From DATCJU01 sp036562635 (GTDB lineage: Bacteria; Actinomycetota; Actinomycetes; Mycobacteriales; Pseudonocardiaceae), in contig DATCJU010000135.1 in NCBI GenBank assembly GCA_036562635.1, positions 1 to 49,079 on the forward strand: 49,079 nt of DNA, read 5' to 3'. Every line of letters starts with the position of its first letter. Position 1 is the first letter of the stretch. Positions 31,495-41,700 of the stretch are shown here, piece after piece. The notes beneath the pieces were generated by a model. The model was not told the origin of the DNA. It did not search any database and saw only the letters and a list, made by a program, of their open reading frames with translations. The position numbers and the translations under genes were made by a program.

Positions 31495-32625
31495 ATGATC
31501 AAGAGCGTGGTCGGGCGACGAGTGCGGTCGGAGCAGGACGTGCGGTTGCGGTCGCTGCGCTGGTGGCACCTGCTGCTGGGCGGTTTGTTGTTTGTCGGTG
31601 TCGGGGTGGGGGTGGGCTGGTTCCTGTGGCAGGACTCCACCCGGGTGGCCGTGTCGTCCGCGGCTCAGTCCTCGGTCACGGATCCGGTGGAGCAGGCCAA
31701 ACTGGAGGGGGAACACAGCCGAGCCTGTGCGGAGGCGGTCCGAACCGGGCTGGTTGTCGCCGGTGGAGTGGGAGTCGCGCTGGCGTTGCTGCTGGCCGTG
31801 CGGCGCCAGCGGGCCCAGGGGATCCACAACAACGAGGAGCGGGTCGCCGGGCTGTACACCGCGGCCGCCGAGCAGCTGGGCAGCGACAAGGCGTTGGTGC
31901 GCCTGGCCGGGCTGTACGCGCTGGAACGTCTGGCCCAGGACAACGAGAGGCACCGGCAGACCATCGTCAACGTGCTCTGCGCCTACCTGCGCATGCCCTA
32001 CCTCATCGACGACAACCAGCAGGCCGACCACGAGCGCATCCCACAGCAGGTCGAGGAGCGTCTGGTGCGGCAGGCCGCCCAGCACATCCTCACCGACCAC
32101 CTGCGCCCCGAGCGCGACGAGAAGACCGGTCAGCCCACCAACGACAAGTTCTGGCCGGACATCGACCTGGACCTGTTCGGCGCCGCCCTCGAGGACTGGG
32201 ACTTCAGCGGCTGCGAGGTGGGCGCTGCCCGTTTCACCCGCACCCACTTCCACGGCCGCGCCGTGTTCGACGAGGCGGTCTTCCACGGCTACACCGTGTT
32301 CGGCGAGACGGTCTTCTGCGGCGACGTCGGGTTCGGCGAGGCGGTCTTCCACGACAACGTCTGGTTCGGCGAGGCGGAATTCCAGGGCGACGCCGGGTTC
32401 CACGAGGTGCGGGTTCGGCTGGACACCGAGGCCGAGCGACTGTGGCCGGACGGGTGGCGGGTGCGGGGACCCGCCGGTGACGAGGAGGGCCGCCTGGAGG
32501 GCCACGAGGGTGTGTGGGGGTTCCTGGAGCTGGTGGAGGCGGACACCCAGCAGGACACGGCGAGTCCTGCGGCGCAGGACGGTCCCGCGGAAGGGCGGGA
32601 CCCGGTGGGAGCGTCGGAGGACTGA
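31495..32625 (+). CDS. Membrane protein with C-terminal pentapeptide repeats
   Basis: A 376-residue protein with two N-terminal membrane helices (LLLGGLLFVGVGVGVGWFLW and LVVAGGVGVALALLLAV). A cytoplasmic helical domain follows (NNEERVAGLYTAAAEQLGS, LAGLYALERLAQDNERH, NVLCAYLRMPY). The C-terminus holds about ten pentapeptide repeats of the A(V/E)F type (FDEAVFHG, FGETVFCG, FGEAVFHD), forming a right-handed helix. This architecture recurs in actinomycetes with unknown role. ATG 31495 follows a weak GGGGACGGG tract. The tail is Glu/Asp-rich. Confidence 0.75.
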   Translation: MIKSVVGRRVRSEQDVRLRSLRWWHLLLGGLLFVGVGVGVGWFLWQDSTRVAVSSAAQSSVTDPVEQAKLEGEHSRACAEAVRTGLVVAGGVGVALALLLAVRRQRAQGIHNNEERVAGLYTAAAEQLGSDKALVRLAGLYALERLAQDNERHRQTIVNVLCAYLRMPYLIDDNQQADHERIPQQVEERLVRQAAQHILTDHLRPERDEKTGQPTNDKFWPDIDLDLFGAALEDWDFSGCEVGAARFTRTHFHGRAVFDEAVFHGYTVFGETVFCGDVGFGEAVFHDNVWFGEAEFQGDAGFHEVRVRLDTEAERLWPDGWRVRGPAGDEEGRLEGHEGVWGFLELVEADTQQDTASPAAQDGPAEGRDPVGASED

Positions 32626-32775
32626 CCTGGTCCGATGCCCGTTGTGGGCTCCGACGACGGTCCCTTGCGCCCCGGGTACTGCTCGAATTTTTCGGGGCCG
32701 TGAGTGCAGCGGCAGCGGGCGGTGCGGTCGTCGACTCCGGGCCGGTCACCCCGGGTCACAAATTAGTTCGCATGC

Positions 32776-32814
32776 TTAACGAAAAGTGGTGTGCGCTCTA
32801 GGGTGATGTTCACC
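32776..32814 (+). promoter_or_regulatory. Promoter of the gamma-glutamyltransferase gene with operator-like palindromes
   Basis: TTAACG (32776-32781) and TAGGGT (32799-32804) are separated by 17 bases. The -35 overlaps an AT-rich imperfect palindrome centred on GCATGC (32770-32775) within TTAGTTCGCATGCTTAAC. A second palindrome GGTGA-TGT-TCACC (32802-32814) covers the predicted start site. Confidence 0.55.
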
Positions 32815-32883
32815 TGTGCGGGCGGTCCGGCACGCCCGGCGGGTCCGGCACACGATCGCTCACGGCATCAGGGAGGACGGACG

Positions 32884-34689
32884 GTGTTCACCACCCGCCC
32901 CGAGCTCACCGGTACCCACGGCATGGTGGCCAGTACCCACTGGCTGGCGTCCGCCGCCGGGATGGCCGTGCTGGAGGACGGGGGCAACGCCTTCGACGCG
33001 GCCGTGGCCGCGGGATTCGTGCTGCAGGTCGTCGAACCACACCTGAACGGGCCCGGCGGTGAGGTGCCGATCCTGTTCGCCACCGCGGCCGAGGTCCGTC
33101 CCCGGGTGCTGGCCGGACAGGGCGTCGCCCCCGCGGGCGCCACCGTCGCGCACTACCGGGACCACCTGGGACTGGAGCTGGTGCCGGGCACCGGCCTGCT
33201 GGCTGCCACCGTTCCCGGCTCCTGGGACGCCTGGCTGGTGCTGCTGCGCGACCACGGGACCAAGACGTTGCGCGAGGTACTGCAGTACGCCATCGGCTAC
33301 GCCCGCGACGGGTTCCCCCTGGTCGACCGGATTCCCGCCACCATCGCCACCGTGGCGGAGCTGTTCCGCACGCACTGGACCAGCTCGGCCGAGCTGTGGC
33401 TGCCCGGCGGTGAGGTGCCCCGGCCCGGCGCGCGGTTCACCAACCCGGTGCTCGCCGACACCTGGGAGCGGCTGCTGCGCGAGGCCGAGGCGGCCGGCGC
33501 CGACCGGGAGGCGCAGATCGAGGCCGCCCGCCGCGCCTGGTACCAGGGTTTCGTCGCCGAGGAGATCGACCGGTTCTGCCGCACCCCGGTGCGTGACGAC
33601 TCCGGGCGGGACCACGCAGGGGTGCTCACCGGCCAGGACCTCGCCTCCTGGCAGGCGAGTTACGAGGACCCACTGGTGGTCGACCTGGCCGACGGCTGGT
33701 CGCTGGTCAAGTGCGGTGCCTGGACCCAGGGCCCGGCACTGGCGCAGACCCTGTTGCTGCTGGCCGGTTTCGCCGACCGTATGTCCTATGTGGATGGTGT
33801 ACCCACCGCCGAGACCGTGCACCTGGCAACCGAGTGCGCCAAGCTGGCCTTCGCCGACCGCGAGGCCTGGTACGGCGACACCCCGGAGGTGCCCCTGACC
33901 GAGCTGCTCTCCGCCGAGTACCTGGACGCCCGGCGGGCCCTGGTGGCGGAGACCGCCTCGCGGGAACTGCGCCCGGGCGCACCCGGCGGCCGCACCCCCC
34001 GTCTGCCGGCCTTCGTCGCCGAGGGGCGGGGCGCCACCGGCGAACCGGAGGGGACCGCGGCGGGGATCGGCGAGCCCACGGTGTCCCGCACCGGAACCAC
34101 CCGGGGTGACACCGTGCACCTGGACGTGGTCGACCGCTGGGGCAACATCGTCTCGGCCACCCCCTCCGGTGGCTGGCTGCAGTCCTCGCCGACCATCCCG
34201 TCCCTGGGCTTCTGCCTGGGCACCCGGGCCCAGATGTTCTGGCTGGAGGAGGGCCTGCCCAACTCGCTGGCCCCCGGCAGGCGGCCGCGCATCACCCTCA
34301 CCCCGTCGCTGGCCCTGCGGCACGGCGATCCGGTGCTCGCCTTCGGCACCCCGGGCGGTGACCAGCAGGACCAGTGGCAGCTGTGCTTCTGGCTGGCCCA
34401 CGTGGTGGGCGGACTGAACCTGCAGGCGGCGATCGACGCGCCCGCCTGGCACACCACCGCCTTCCCCTCGTCCTTCTACCCGCGGACCTGGCACCCCGGG
34501 CAGCTCGTCGTCGAGTCCCGGCTGGGCGAGCAGGTGCTGGCCGAGCTGCGGGAGCGGGGACACGAGGTGGTGGACGCCGGGCCGTGGACCCTGGGCCGGC
34601 TCTCCGCGGTGTCCCGCGACCCGGCCGACGGTCTGCTGCGCGCCGCCGCCAACCCCCGGGGCGCCCAGGGCTACGCGGTCGGCCGCTGA
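32884..34689 (+). CDS. Gamma-glutamyltransferase family Ntn-hydrolase
   Basis: Ntn-hydrolase of 601 residues that would cleave or transfer gamma-glutamyl groups. The precursor would self-cleave before the Thr of GDTVHLDVVD (Thr410), giving a large subunit with STHWLASAAGMAVLEDGGNA and a small subunit with NSLAPGRRPRITLTPSLAL and TPGGDQQDQWQ. No signal peptide is evident, so it may be cytoplasmic, unlike exported E. coli Ggt. GTG 32884 has GGAGG seven bases upstream. The downstream terminator makes it monocistronic. The exact substrate is uncertain. Confidence 0.87.
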   Translation: MFTTRPELTGTHGMVASTHWLASAAGMAVLEDGGNAFDAAVAAGFVLQVVEPHLNGPGGEVPILFATAAEVRPRVLAGQGVAPAGATVAHYRDHLGLELVPGTGLLAATVPGSWDAWLVLLRDHGTKTLREVLQYAIGYARDGFPLVDRIPATIATVAELFRTHWTSSAELWLPGGEVPRPGARFTNPVLADTWERLLREAEAAGADREAQIEAARRAWYQGFVAEEIDRFCRTPVRDDSGRDHAGVLTGQDLASWQASYEDPLVVDLADGWSLVKCGAWTQGPALAQTLLLLAGFADRMSYVDGVPTAETVHLATECAKLAFADREAWYGDTPEVPLTELLSAEYLDARRALVAETASRELRPGAPGGRTPRLPAFVAEGRGATGEPEGTAAGIGEPTVSRTGTTRGDTVHLDVVDRWGNIVSATPSGGWLQSSPTIPSLGFCLGTRAQMFWLEEGLPNSLAPGRRPRITLTPSLALRHGDPVLAFGTPGGDQQDQWQLCFWLAHVVGGLNLQAAIDAPAWHTTAFPSSFYPRTWHPGQLVVESRLGEQVLAELRERGHEVVDAGPWTLGRLSAVSRDPADGLLRAAANPRGAQGYAVGR

Positions 34690-34814
34690 CCCACGCCGGA
34701 GCCGGGACCCCACCGTGCCTCCGGAACCGGTTGGAGGCGGTGCCCCGGCCGGGGTGCCGTGGTGTACCGGCCGCTCGGGGCCGGGGTGATCCGGTGGACC
34801 GTCCGCCCGCGGTG

Positions 34815-34855
34815 GCGGGTGCCGGGCCGACCCCGCGTCGTGACCCGGCACCCGC
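34815..34855. terminator. Bidirectional terminator between gamma-glutamyltransferase and amylase
   Basis: GCGGGTGCCGGG (34815-34826) pairs perfectly with CCCGGCACCCGC (34844-34855) between stops of two convergent genes. Confidence 0.8.
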
Positions 34856-34861
34856 GGGCGG

Positions 34862-36295
34862 TCAGGAGACCCTGGCGCCCACGTGCAACGCCAGACCGTC
34901 GTGCGCGGCGACGTCCGCGCGGAACCAGCCGTTGGCGTCCACCTGGTAGGTGGGCCCGGTGCACCGACCGTCGACGAAGTCGCCGTGGAACACGTCGCAG
35001 TAGGTGCCGGCGGGCAGCGAGGTCTGGAACGACCGACCGGTGACCGCGACGCTCTCGTCGTTGAGGATCAGATAGCCCTTGTCCCCGCGGCCGAAGGCGA
35101 TGGTGTCGTTGCCGTTGTCCCACCAGTGGACCACGGAGGTGCCGCGCACCGCGTTGTGGAAGCCGACCATGTTCGCGATCACCTGCCACCGGTGCTCACA
35201 GCGCCACCGGTTGCTGAAGCAGGTGGTGTCGGCGGTGCGGCCGGCGCTGTCGGCGGGCGGGCCCTGCTCGTCCGAGGTGTACTCGTAGCTGCTCATCAGC
35301 TTGGGCGTCCCGTAGGGCCAGGCCAGCATGAACGCGTTGGCCAGCGCGTAGCGGCCGTTGTCCCGGAAGGTCAGCACGGGCCAGGTGCGCTGGGTGTCGT
35401 GGTTGTCGATGAACACCACGGCCCTGTCCGAGGGCAGCGGGGAGGCGAAGGTGCGCAGGTAGGCCAGCTTCTCCTGGTTGAAGATCCTGGAGATGTCGCT
35501 GCCGTAGCGGAACTCCAGCACGTCCCCGTTGACCAGGTACTCCTCGGGTGTGATCGGCTCACCCGCGCCGTACATCACCTCCTGGTAGACGTAGGCCGGG
35601 CGGGACAGTCTGCCGAGGATCGCGCCGATGTCGGACGCCGGCATGTGCTTGGAAGCGTCCATGCGGAACCCGTCGACCCCCAGGGAGAGCAGGTCGTTGA
35701 GGTAGGCGGCGAGCCGGTCGCGCACGTACTCGGACTCGGTGGCCAGGTCGGCCAGGTTGACCAGCTCGCAGTTCTGCACCTCCCAGCGGTCGTGGTAGTC
35801 GACGATGTCGTCGTTGCCGTTGCGACCGCAGTGGTGGAAGTCGTTCCACCCGTACAGGCCGGGGTACTCGTACTGGGTGAAGGGGGACCCGGCGCTGCCG
35901 GTGCCGCTGACGGTGCCGGTCATGTGGTTGACCACGGCGTCCACGTAGACCTTGACCCCGGCGGCGTGACAAGTGTCCACCATGTTCTTGAACGCCGCCC
36001 GGTCACCGCGGCGCGTGCCGAGCTGGTAGCTGACCGGCTGGTAGTCCTGCCACCAGGGGTAGCCCAGTTCGGGCAGGACCACGTGCTCCTGCGGCGGGGA
36101 GACCTGGACACCGCCGAAACCACGCGGGCCGAGGAAGTCGCGGCACTCGCGGGCCACCGAGGCCCAGTTCCACTGGAAGAGCTGGACGATCACGTCCCGG
36201 TTGCCGGACGGGGCCGCCTGTGCCGACGGGGTGGCGGGTAGCCCGGCCAGGCAGGTGGCGAGCAGGGCGAGAGCGAGGAGTACACGTCGGCGCAT
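34862..36295 (-). CDS. Secreted alpha-amylase, glycoside hydrolase family 13
   Basis: Extracellular starch-degrading enzyme of 477 residues. The signal peptide (MRRRVLLALALLATCLAGLP, ending SAQA) precedes VIVQLFQWNWASVARECRDF, close to the start of Streptomyces and animal-type alpha-amylases. GH13 regions are intact: VDAVVNHM, DGFRMDASKHM (nucleophile Asp), YQEVMYG (acid Glu) and FIDNHDTQR. The C-terminal all-beta domain is present; there is no starch-binding module. ATG 36295 lies seven bases after GGAGG. A canonical promoter and a palindrome upstream suggest maltose-type control. Confidence 0.93.
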   Translation of the reverse strand: MRRRVLLALALLATCLAGLPATPSAQAAPSGNRDVIVQLFQWNWASVARECRDFLGPRGFGGVQVSPPQEHVVLPELGYPWWQDYQPVSYQLGTRRGDRAAFKNMVDTCHAAGVKVYVDAVVNHMTGTVSGTGSAGSPFTQYEYPGLYGWNDFHHCGRNGNDDIVDYHDRWEVQNCELVNLADLATESEYVRDRLAAYLNDLLSLGVDGFRMDASKHMPASDIGAILGRLSRPAYVYQEVMYGAGEPITPEEYLVNGDVLEFRYGSDISRIFNQEKLAYLRTFASPLPSDRAVVFIDNHDTQRTWPVLTFRDNGRYALANAFMLAWPYGTPKLMSSYEYTSDEQGPPADSAGRTADTTCFSNRWRCEHRWQVIANMVGFHNAVRGTSVVHWWDNGNDTIAFGRGDKGYLILNDESVAVTGRSFQTSLPAGTYCDVFHGDFVDGRCTGPTYQVDANGWFRADVAAHDGLALHVGARVS

Positions 36296-36330
36296 CGCCG
36301 TACCTCCGTGTCGTGTGCAGGGTGGTATCC

Positions 36331-36359
36331 AGCACAAGACCTTGCGGAGATGTTGTCAA
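36331..36359 (-). promoter_or_regulatory. Promoter of the alpha-amylase gene
   Basis: A perfect -35 TTGACA (36354-36359) and a -10-like TGTGCT (36331-36336) are separated by 17 bases, giving a leader of about 30 bases. Confidence 0.55.
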
Positions 36360-36397
36360 TCTGCCGATCGGAGCAGCCACGAGCTGGGCTTTCCGCT

Positions 36398-36409
36398 GCA
36401 AAATTTTGC
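36398..36409. promoter_or_regulatory. Palindrome GCAAAATTTTGC upstream of the amylase promoter
   Basis: A perfect 12-base palindrome in GC-rich surroundings, with further TTGC half-sites at 36341 and 36419. This is the style of LacI-family (MalR-like) operators that repress actinomycete amylase genes. Confidence 0.5.
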
Positions 36410-36600
36410 GAAGACTCCTTGCAGGGGTGCCGGTGCGGAGACGGGGTCGTCTGGTGCGGCCACCGGGGTGGCAGGGAGGTGCGTGATCGGTGCCGACGTG
36501 CGACGTCGGACGGCTGCCGTTCCGGGGTGCACGACGTGTCGACGGGACCGCGATCCCGCCGGGCGAGAACGAGCTCGTGCCGCGGGACGGCGCCAGTGGC

Positions 36601-38493
36601 CTACCGGTGGTGTCGCGACGGTTCGTCCGAGCCCGGCCAGGGACGTGACCGGTCGGGCTCCACGGGCCGGTGCCTCTCGGCCCACCGCACGCCGGACGGA
36701 GCACCGTTCCCCTGCGCCGTGGGCAGGCCACGACCGGTGTCCGGCCCGAGCGGGTCGGAACCGAAGGAGTCCTCGGCGTCCGGGGGTGGTGCCGGTCGGA
36801 CCTGGCGTCCCCGGCCGGTCACCGGTGGCGGGGGAGCGAAACGGGACGTCCGGTTCGGCATCCCGGCGGGCGGGACCGCCTCCCCGGGGTGTCGATACCC
36901 CGTCGGTCGGGGAGGACGTGACTGACGCACGGGGAAGGGACCGGTGCCGTGGGAACGGGGTTCGACGGGGTCACCGGGGTCGGTGGCGTACCGACCGGTG
37001 CCGGAGACCGTGTCCCACCGCTGGGTGACAGGCTCACCTCCACCCGGACGCGCACCCGGGAACCGGCGGTCGGTCTCCCCGCGCGGCGGTGCCGGGTTCC
37101 CCGGCCGGGGACGACCGTTCGCGACGGCCCGCCGGGGGGCCACACGCTCCGGCTCCGGCCGTCGTGCGGTGTCCCGCTCCGGTGCCGGTCGGCGGGAGGT
37201 CTCCCGCTCCGGGCGGGGCGAGGACTCCTCCTCCGACTCCGACCACCGGGCGGTCTCCTCCTCCGGCTCCGCCCTGCGCGGAGCCTTCCGCGGGGCCGAC
37301 CTCCGGGAGGACGTCCGCTCCGACTCCGTGGTGGACGCCCCGTCCTGCGTGTCGTGCTCGTGCTGCTTCTTCTCGCGCTGCTTCGGCCGGGACAGCTTCC
37401 GGGCCAGCAGGTGACTCGGGCGCTCCACGTACCGGTAGCACAGCTCGACCGCGCCGAAGGTGGCCACGACCGCTCCGAGCGCGGCCAGCGAGAACGGCAG
37501 GTGCGGTCCCAACGCGTCGAGCACGGGGAAGGCGACCAGGCCGTGCAGCAGGTAGATCGAGTAGGTGCGCTCCGACAGCCAGTACCACACGGTGCGTTCC
37601 CGGAGCCGGTTCTCGGCGAACAGGCCGAGACCGAAGAACAGCACGGCGTAGGCCAGCGCGAGGTTGTAGGAGGCGTCCAGCCGGCCCATGTCGCGCAGGT
37701 CGGCCCACACGTACAGGCACCAGGCCGCCGCCCCCATCGGCCCGGCCGCCCACAGCGGGATCCGCTTGTGCTGGGCGGCCCAGATCACCTGGCCGATCAC
37801 GATGATCGGGATGAAGCTCACCGACACCGCGAGCAGGAAGAAGTTCGCCCCCAGATCCCGGGCGAACAGCAGGGTCAGGGCGATCAGCACCAGCTCCGTG
37901 AGCAGAGCCGCCCACACCCGCCAGCGCAGCAGCGGGATGAGCGCGGTCAGCAGCAGGTAGAAGACCACCTCGACCACGAGCGTCCACGCCACACCGACCA
38001 GCACCACCTGCGGGATGAGCAGGTAGTTCAGCAGCAGGCTGTTGGTCAGCACGGTCGTCGGGGTCACGTCGCGGAGCTGCCCGGTGGAGAGGGGTTCCAG
38101 CCCGACGGACAGCGCCAGCGCGGTGAGCACCACGACCAGGATCAGCGGCGGGTAGATGCGCAGCAGGCGGTTGACGAGGAAACGGAACGGGCCCTGCCGC
38201 AGGGCCAGCGGCGTCACCACGAAACCGCTGATCATGAAGAACATCGGCACCGCGACCTGTCCGATGCCCTGCAGCTGCATGTGCAGCGGGTCGCGGAGCA
38301 TGCGATCGATCGCGGTGACCAGCAGGGTGTTCTCGTCACGCGGCCGCATCCACAGCTCGGTGATGTGGCTGTAGAACACCAGGATCGCGCCGATCCCACG
38401 GGCGATGTCGATGAAGACGATCCGCCGCTTGTCCGACGTGGCCGACCTCTCGGCAGCCTGCACCGGGCGTATGGGCTGCGTCGGCTCGTCCAC
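36601..38493 (-). CDS. Acyltransferase-3 family membrane protein with long charged tail
   Basis: OafA/YrhL-type O-acyltransferase. About ten membrane helices occupy residues 20-355, opening with IDIARGIGAILVFYSHITELW and including MFFMISGFVVTPLAL, the acyl-transfer core that modifies sugars of surface glycans. From about residue 365 to 630 the chain is cytoplasmic and disordered, rich in Arg, Glu, Pro and Ser (RRPAPERDTARRPEPER). I choose GTG 38493, ten bases after AAGGAGG; the frame is open 48 codons further upstream without signals. It lies 245 bases downstream of the glycosyltransferase fusion on the same strand. Confidence 0.82.
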   Translation of the reverse strand: MDEPTQPIRPVQAAERSATSDKRRIVFIDIARGIGAILVFYSHITELWMRPRDENTLLVTAIDRMLRDPLHMQLQGIGQVAVPMFFMISGFVVTPLALRQGPFRFLVNRLLRIYPPLILVVVLTALALSVGLEPLSTGQLRDVTPTTVLTNSLLLNYLLIPQVVLVGVAWTLVVEVVFYLLLTALIPLLRWRVWAALLTELVLIALTLLFARDLGANFFLLAVSVSFIPIIVIGQVIWAAQHKRIPLWAAGPMGAAAWCLYVWADLRDMGRLDASYNLALAYAVLFFGLGLFAENRLRERTVWYWLSERTYSIYLLHGLVAFPVLDALGPHLPFSLAALGAVVATFGAVELCYRYVERPSHLLARKLSRPKQREKKQHEHDTQDGASTTESERTSSRRSAPRKAPRRAEPEEETARWSESEEESSPRPERETSRRPAPERDTARRPEPERVAPRRAVANGRPRPGNPAPPRGETDRRFPGARPGGGEPVTQRWDTVSGTGRYATDPGDPVEPRSHGTGPFPVRQSRPPRPTGYRHPGEAVPPAGMPNRTSRFAPPPPVTGRGRQVRPAPPPDAEDSFGSDPLGPDTGRGLPTAQGNGAPSGVRWAERHRPVEPDRSRPWPGSDEPSRHHR

Positions 38494-38738
38494 CCGCGAC
38501 TGGCCTCCTTCCGCACGCGCTGGGCCGGCAAGGGCAGCGATGGCGGAGGCCGAGCGTAGCGGAGCTCCCGGGGCCGAGGGTGCCGATCGGCGAATCCCAC
38601 GTACCGGGCGGTGTGCGTTCCCGGGCACCCGGGGCACTCACCGGACCCGTCGGAGCGCACTACCCCGACGGCGGCACCGGGCGGGCGGCAGGCCGGATCC
38701 GGTCCACCACCCGCCCGGGCACCGATGCACAACCGGGC

Positions 38739-41700
38739 TCAGGACTGCGGCAGCGGCCGCAGCCACAGTGTCACGAACCCGCTCTCGGTCCTCCGTGCTC
38801 GCTCGACGATCTCCTCGTCCGCGTGGTCGACGGACTGCCGGGGATCGTCCAGCAACCGCTGGAGCTCCTCGACCGACGGAGCTCCCTCGCCGTCCAGCTG
38901 TACTGGCTGGTAACCCCAGGAACGGTACCGGGCGAGCACATCGCGCGGATCGTCCCCGACGTCGGAGATGCCCTCCGGCCAGAACTCGCAGACCACGTGC
39001 GGCCGGTCACGCAGCAACAGCTCGGCCAACCCGCTCAGCGCACGGTGGTCCCGCCCCTGGGCGTCCACCTTCACCACGCTCAGCGTGCGCTGCTGCAGGG
39101 CCTCCACCTCGGCCAGGCGCCGCCCCGGCACCTCGAGGGCGCCCGGACCGCCGTCGGGGTTGACCCGGTTGTCCCCGCTGTTGCCCTCCTCGGAGAGCTG
39201 CAGCCGGAGCGTGCCGTCGTCGTCCCACGCCGCGAACGGCAGCACGGTCAACGTGCTCGCCACCTCGGCGGGCAGGTTGGACCGCACGTTGTACTCCAGC
39301 AGGTGACGCAGCCGCTCCCACGGCTCGACCGCGAACACCGCGCCGTACGGGCCGGTCCGCGACAGCGCCCGCAGCGTGTAGTAGCCGACGTGCGCCCCGA
39401 TGTCCACGAACGTGGCACCGGGGGAGAGCAGCTGGTCGACCAGCCACGACTCGGTCTCCTCCCAGCTGGCGTAGGTGCGCAGCCAGGGGAGCACCACCGT
39501 GTCGTCCTGCGGCAGCCGCAGCAGACCGACGTCGGTGGCCACCGTCTCGCCGTCCGGCACCGCCGCCCCGGAGCCCAGCAGGTCGTGGTGGCGTCGCACG
39601 CTGCTGTCCAGGGCCCGCAGCCGGCGGCGCAGGTCGTCCCCGGCCTGCGCCAGCCGACGCTCCCACAGGTCCAGCCGGGTGTCCCGTTCGGCGAACATCC
39701 CGACGAACTTGCGGTCCACGGTCTCGACGTGGTCCCCGGTGCGCGCCAGCCGCTCCTCGAGCTGGTCCAGCCGCTGCGCGAGCTGCTGGTCGTGGGCGAA
39801 ACGCTCCGTGTGCTCGCTGTCGAGCTGGCTCCGCAGCTCGTCCACCATCCGGCGCAGCGAGTCCTGGTCGAACTGCGCCACCTGCTCGCCGAGCTCGGCC
39901 AACCGCGCCTCGACCCGGTCGAGACGTTCGGCCAGCAGGTGCGGATCCGGCTGCTCGTCCAGACGGGAACGCAGCTCACCGACCTGCTGGTCGACCCGCT
40001 GCAGCGACTGCTCGACGCCGTCCATCAGGGCGCCGAGAACCTTCCGCTGGTGGACGTCGTAGTGGTCGAGCACCCGCAGCACCCCGCGACGCAGCACGGG
40101 GGCCAGCGGGATCCGGCTGGGCGCCTCGGCGTCGGCCCGCCAGCGCAGGGCCTCCCGGGAGTCCCGCACCGGCTGCAGCACACCACCCGCCTGTGACCGC
40201 GGGACCTCGGGCCGCTCCTCCTGCGGCCCCGTCTCGGTGCGGCGGCGGCGCCACTCCTGGTAGGCGGCCTCCAGCCGCTCCCGCACCCACGCGCCGGCCG
40301 CGGCCATCGTGCGGCTGCGCAGGATGTGCTCCCGGGCGGCCTGCCCCCGGCGCCGTGCCGTGGCTGGATCCGCGGCCACCTCCCGCATCGCCGCGGCCGC
40401 GGCGTCCAGGTCGGGCTCGGCCCACTGGGCGTCCGGCGGATAGGGGTGCTGGTTCGGCCCGACCGGAACCATCCGGTAGGGGATGCGCCAGCCGGTGTCA
40501 CCGGTGAGGAACTCGGCGCTGCCGGAGTAGTCGGTGGCGATCACCGGCAGGCCGTGCGCCATGGCCTCCGCCACGGTCAGCCCGAACCCCTCGCTGCGGT
40601 GCAGCGAGACGTAGCAGTCGGCCGAGGCGAACAGCTTGCGCACCTCGTCGTGGCTGAGGTAGCCCTCGACCAGCTCGATCCGCGGGTCGGCCGCCGCCGC
40701 GGCACGCAACCGCTCCCGCTGCTCCGGGTGCTTCTCCCCGTTGATCGACTTGATCACGAGCCGCTTCCGCTCCGCCCCCGGCTCGTCCACCGGGAACGCC
40801 TTCCGGAACGCCGTGATCACCCCGAGCGGGTTCTTCCGGTCGAACAGGCTGTTGAAGTCGAAGGCGAACAGGAAACGGGTGTACCCGTCGTCGGTCGAGG
40901 ACCGCTCCGGCGGCATCCCCTCCAGCACGTCGCGCACCGGCACCGGGAAGGTGTGCACCGGGACCGGGGAGTGGGCGGCGATCGACCGGCGGCAGAACTC
41001 GCTGATCGTCCAGACCTCGTCGACCAGCTCGAACGCCTGGTGCATCGACGGGGGGAAGTCCTCCAGCTCCCAGGACCACACGCCGATGACGTAGCGGTCC
41101 CGGCCGAGCTGGGGGTGTATCCGCAGCGTGAGCGGCGTCATGTCCGCGTTGACGCACAACACGCTGACCGGGAAGTGCGGCGGACTCACGTTGGCCCCCG
41201 CGGGCAGCGGGTGCTCGGTCCGGTTGTGGACCGTCTCCTCCTCCACGACGGTCGCCACCGGCAGGCCGCTGTGGTGCACCGCGTCGTGCACCAGACGGCC
41301 CATCTCGCCCACACCCAGCTCCGCCGTCAGGTAGCCGAGCACGTTGGCGCCGCGCTGGTCCCGGGGCGGCAGGGCGGCCGTCTTCTTCCGCGGCTGCGGA
41401 ACCGCCCAGACCGGCAGGGCCCCCTCCCGGATGCCGGAGGTGGCGCACCACTGCCGGAACGCGGAGTAGTCGGCCCCCATCGGGTCGCGGAACGCCACCT
41501 GCAGGTCGGTGCGGGACTGCCAGACCGCGTACGCCCAGCGGTTCAGCCCGGCCGCGGCCTGGAGCCCGTCCGCCGGGGAGGTCACCCAGCGCACGAAGGC
41601 GTCCGTGCCCGTCTCGTCGAACGGGGTGGGCGGTGGTTCCTCACCCTTCCGCTCGGCCTCGACCCAGCCCCGACGGAACAGGCGGCGCAGCGACAGCGAC

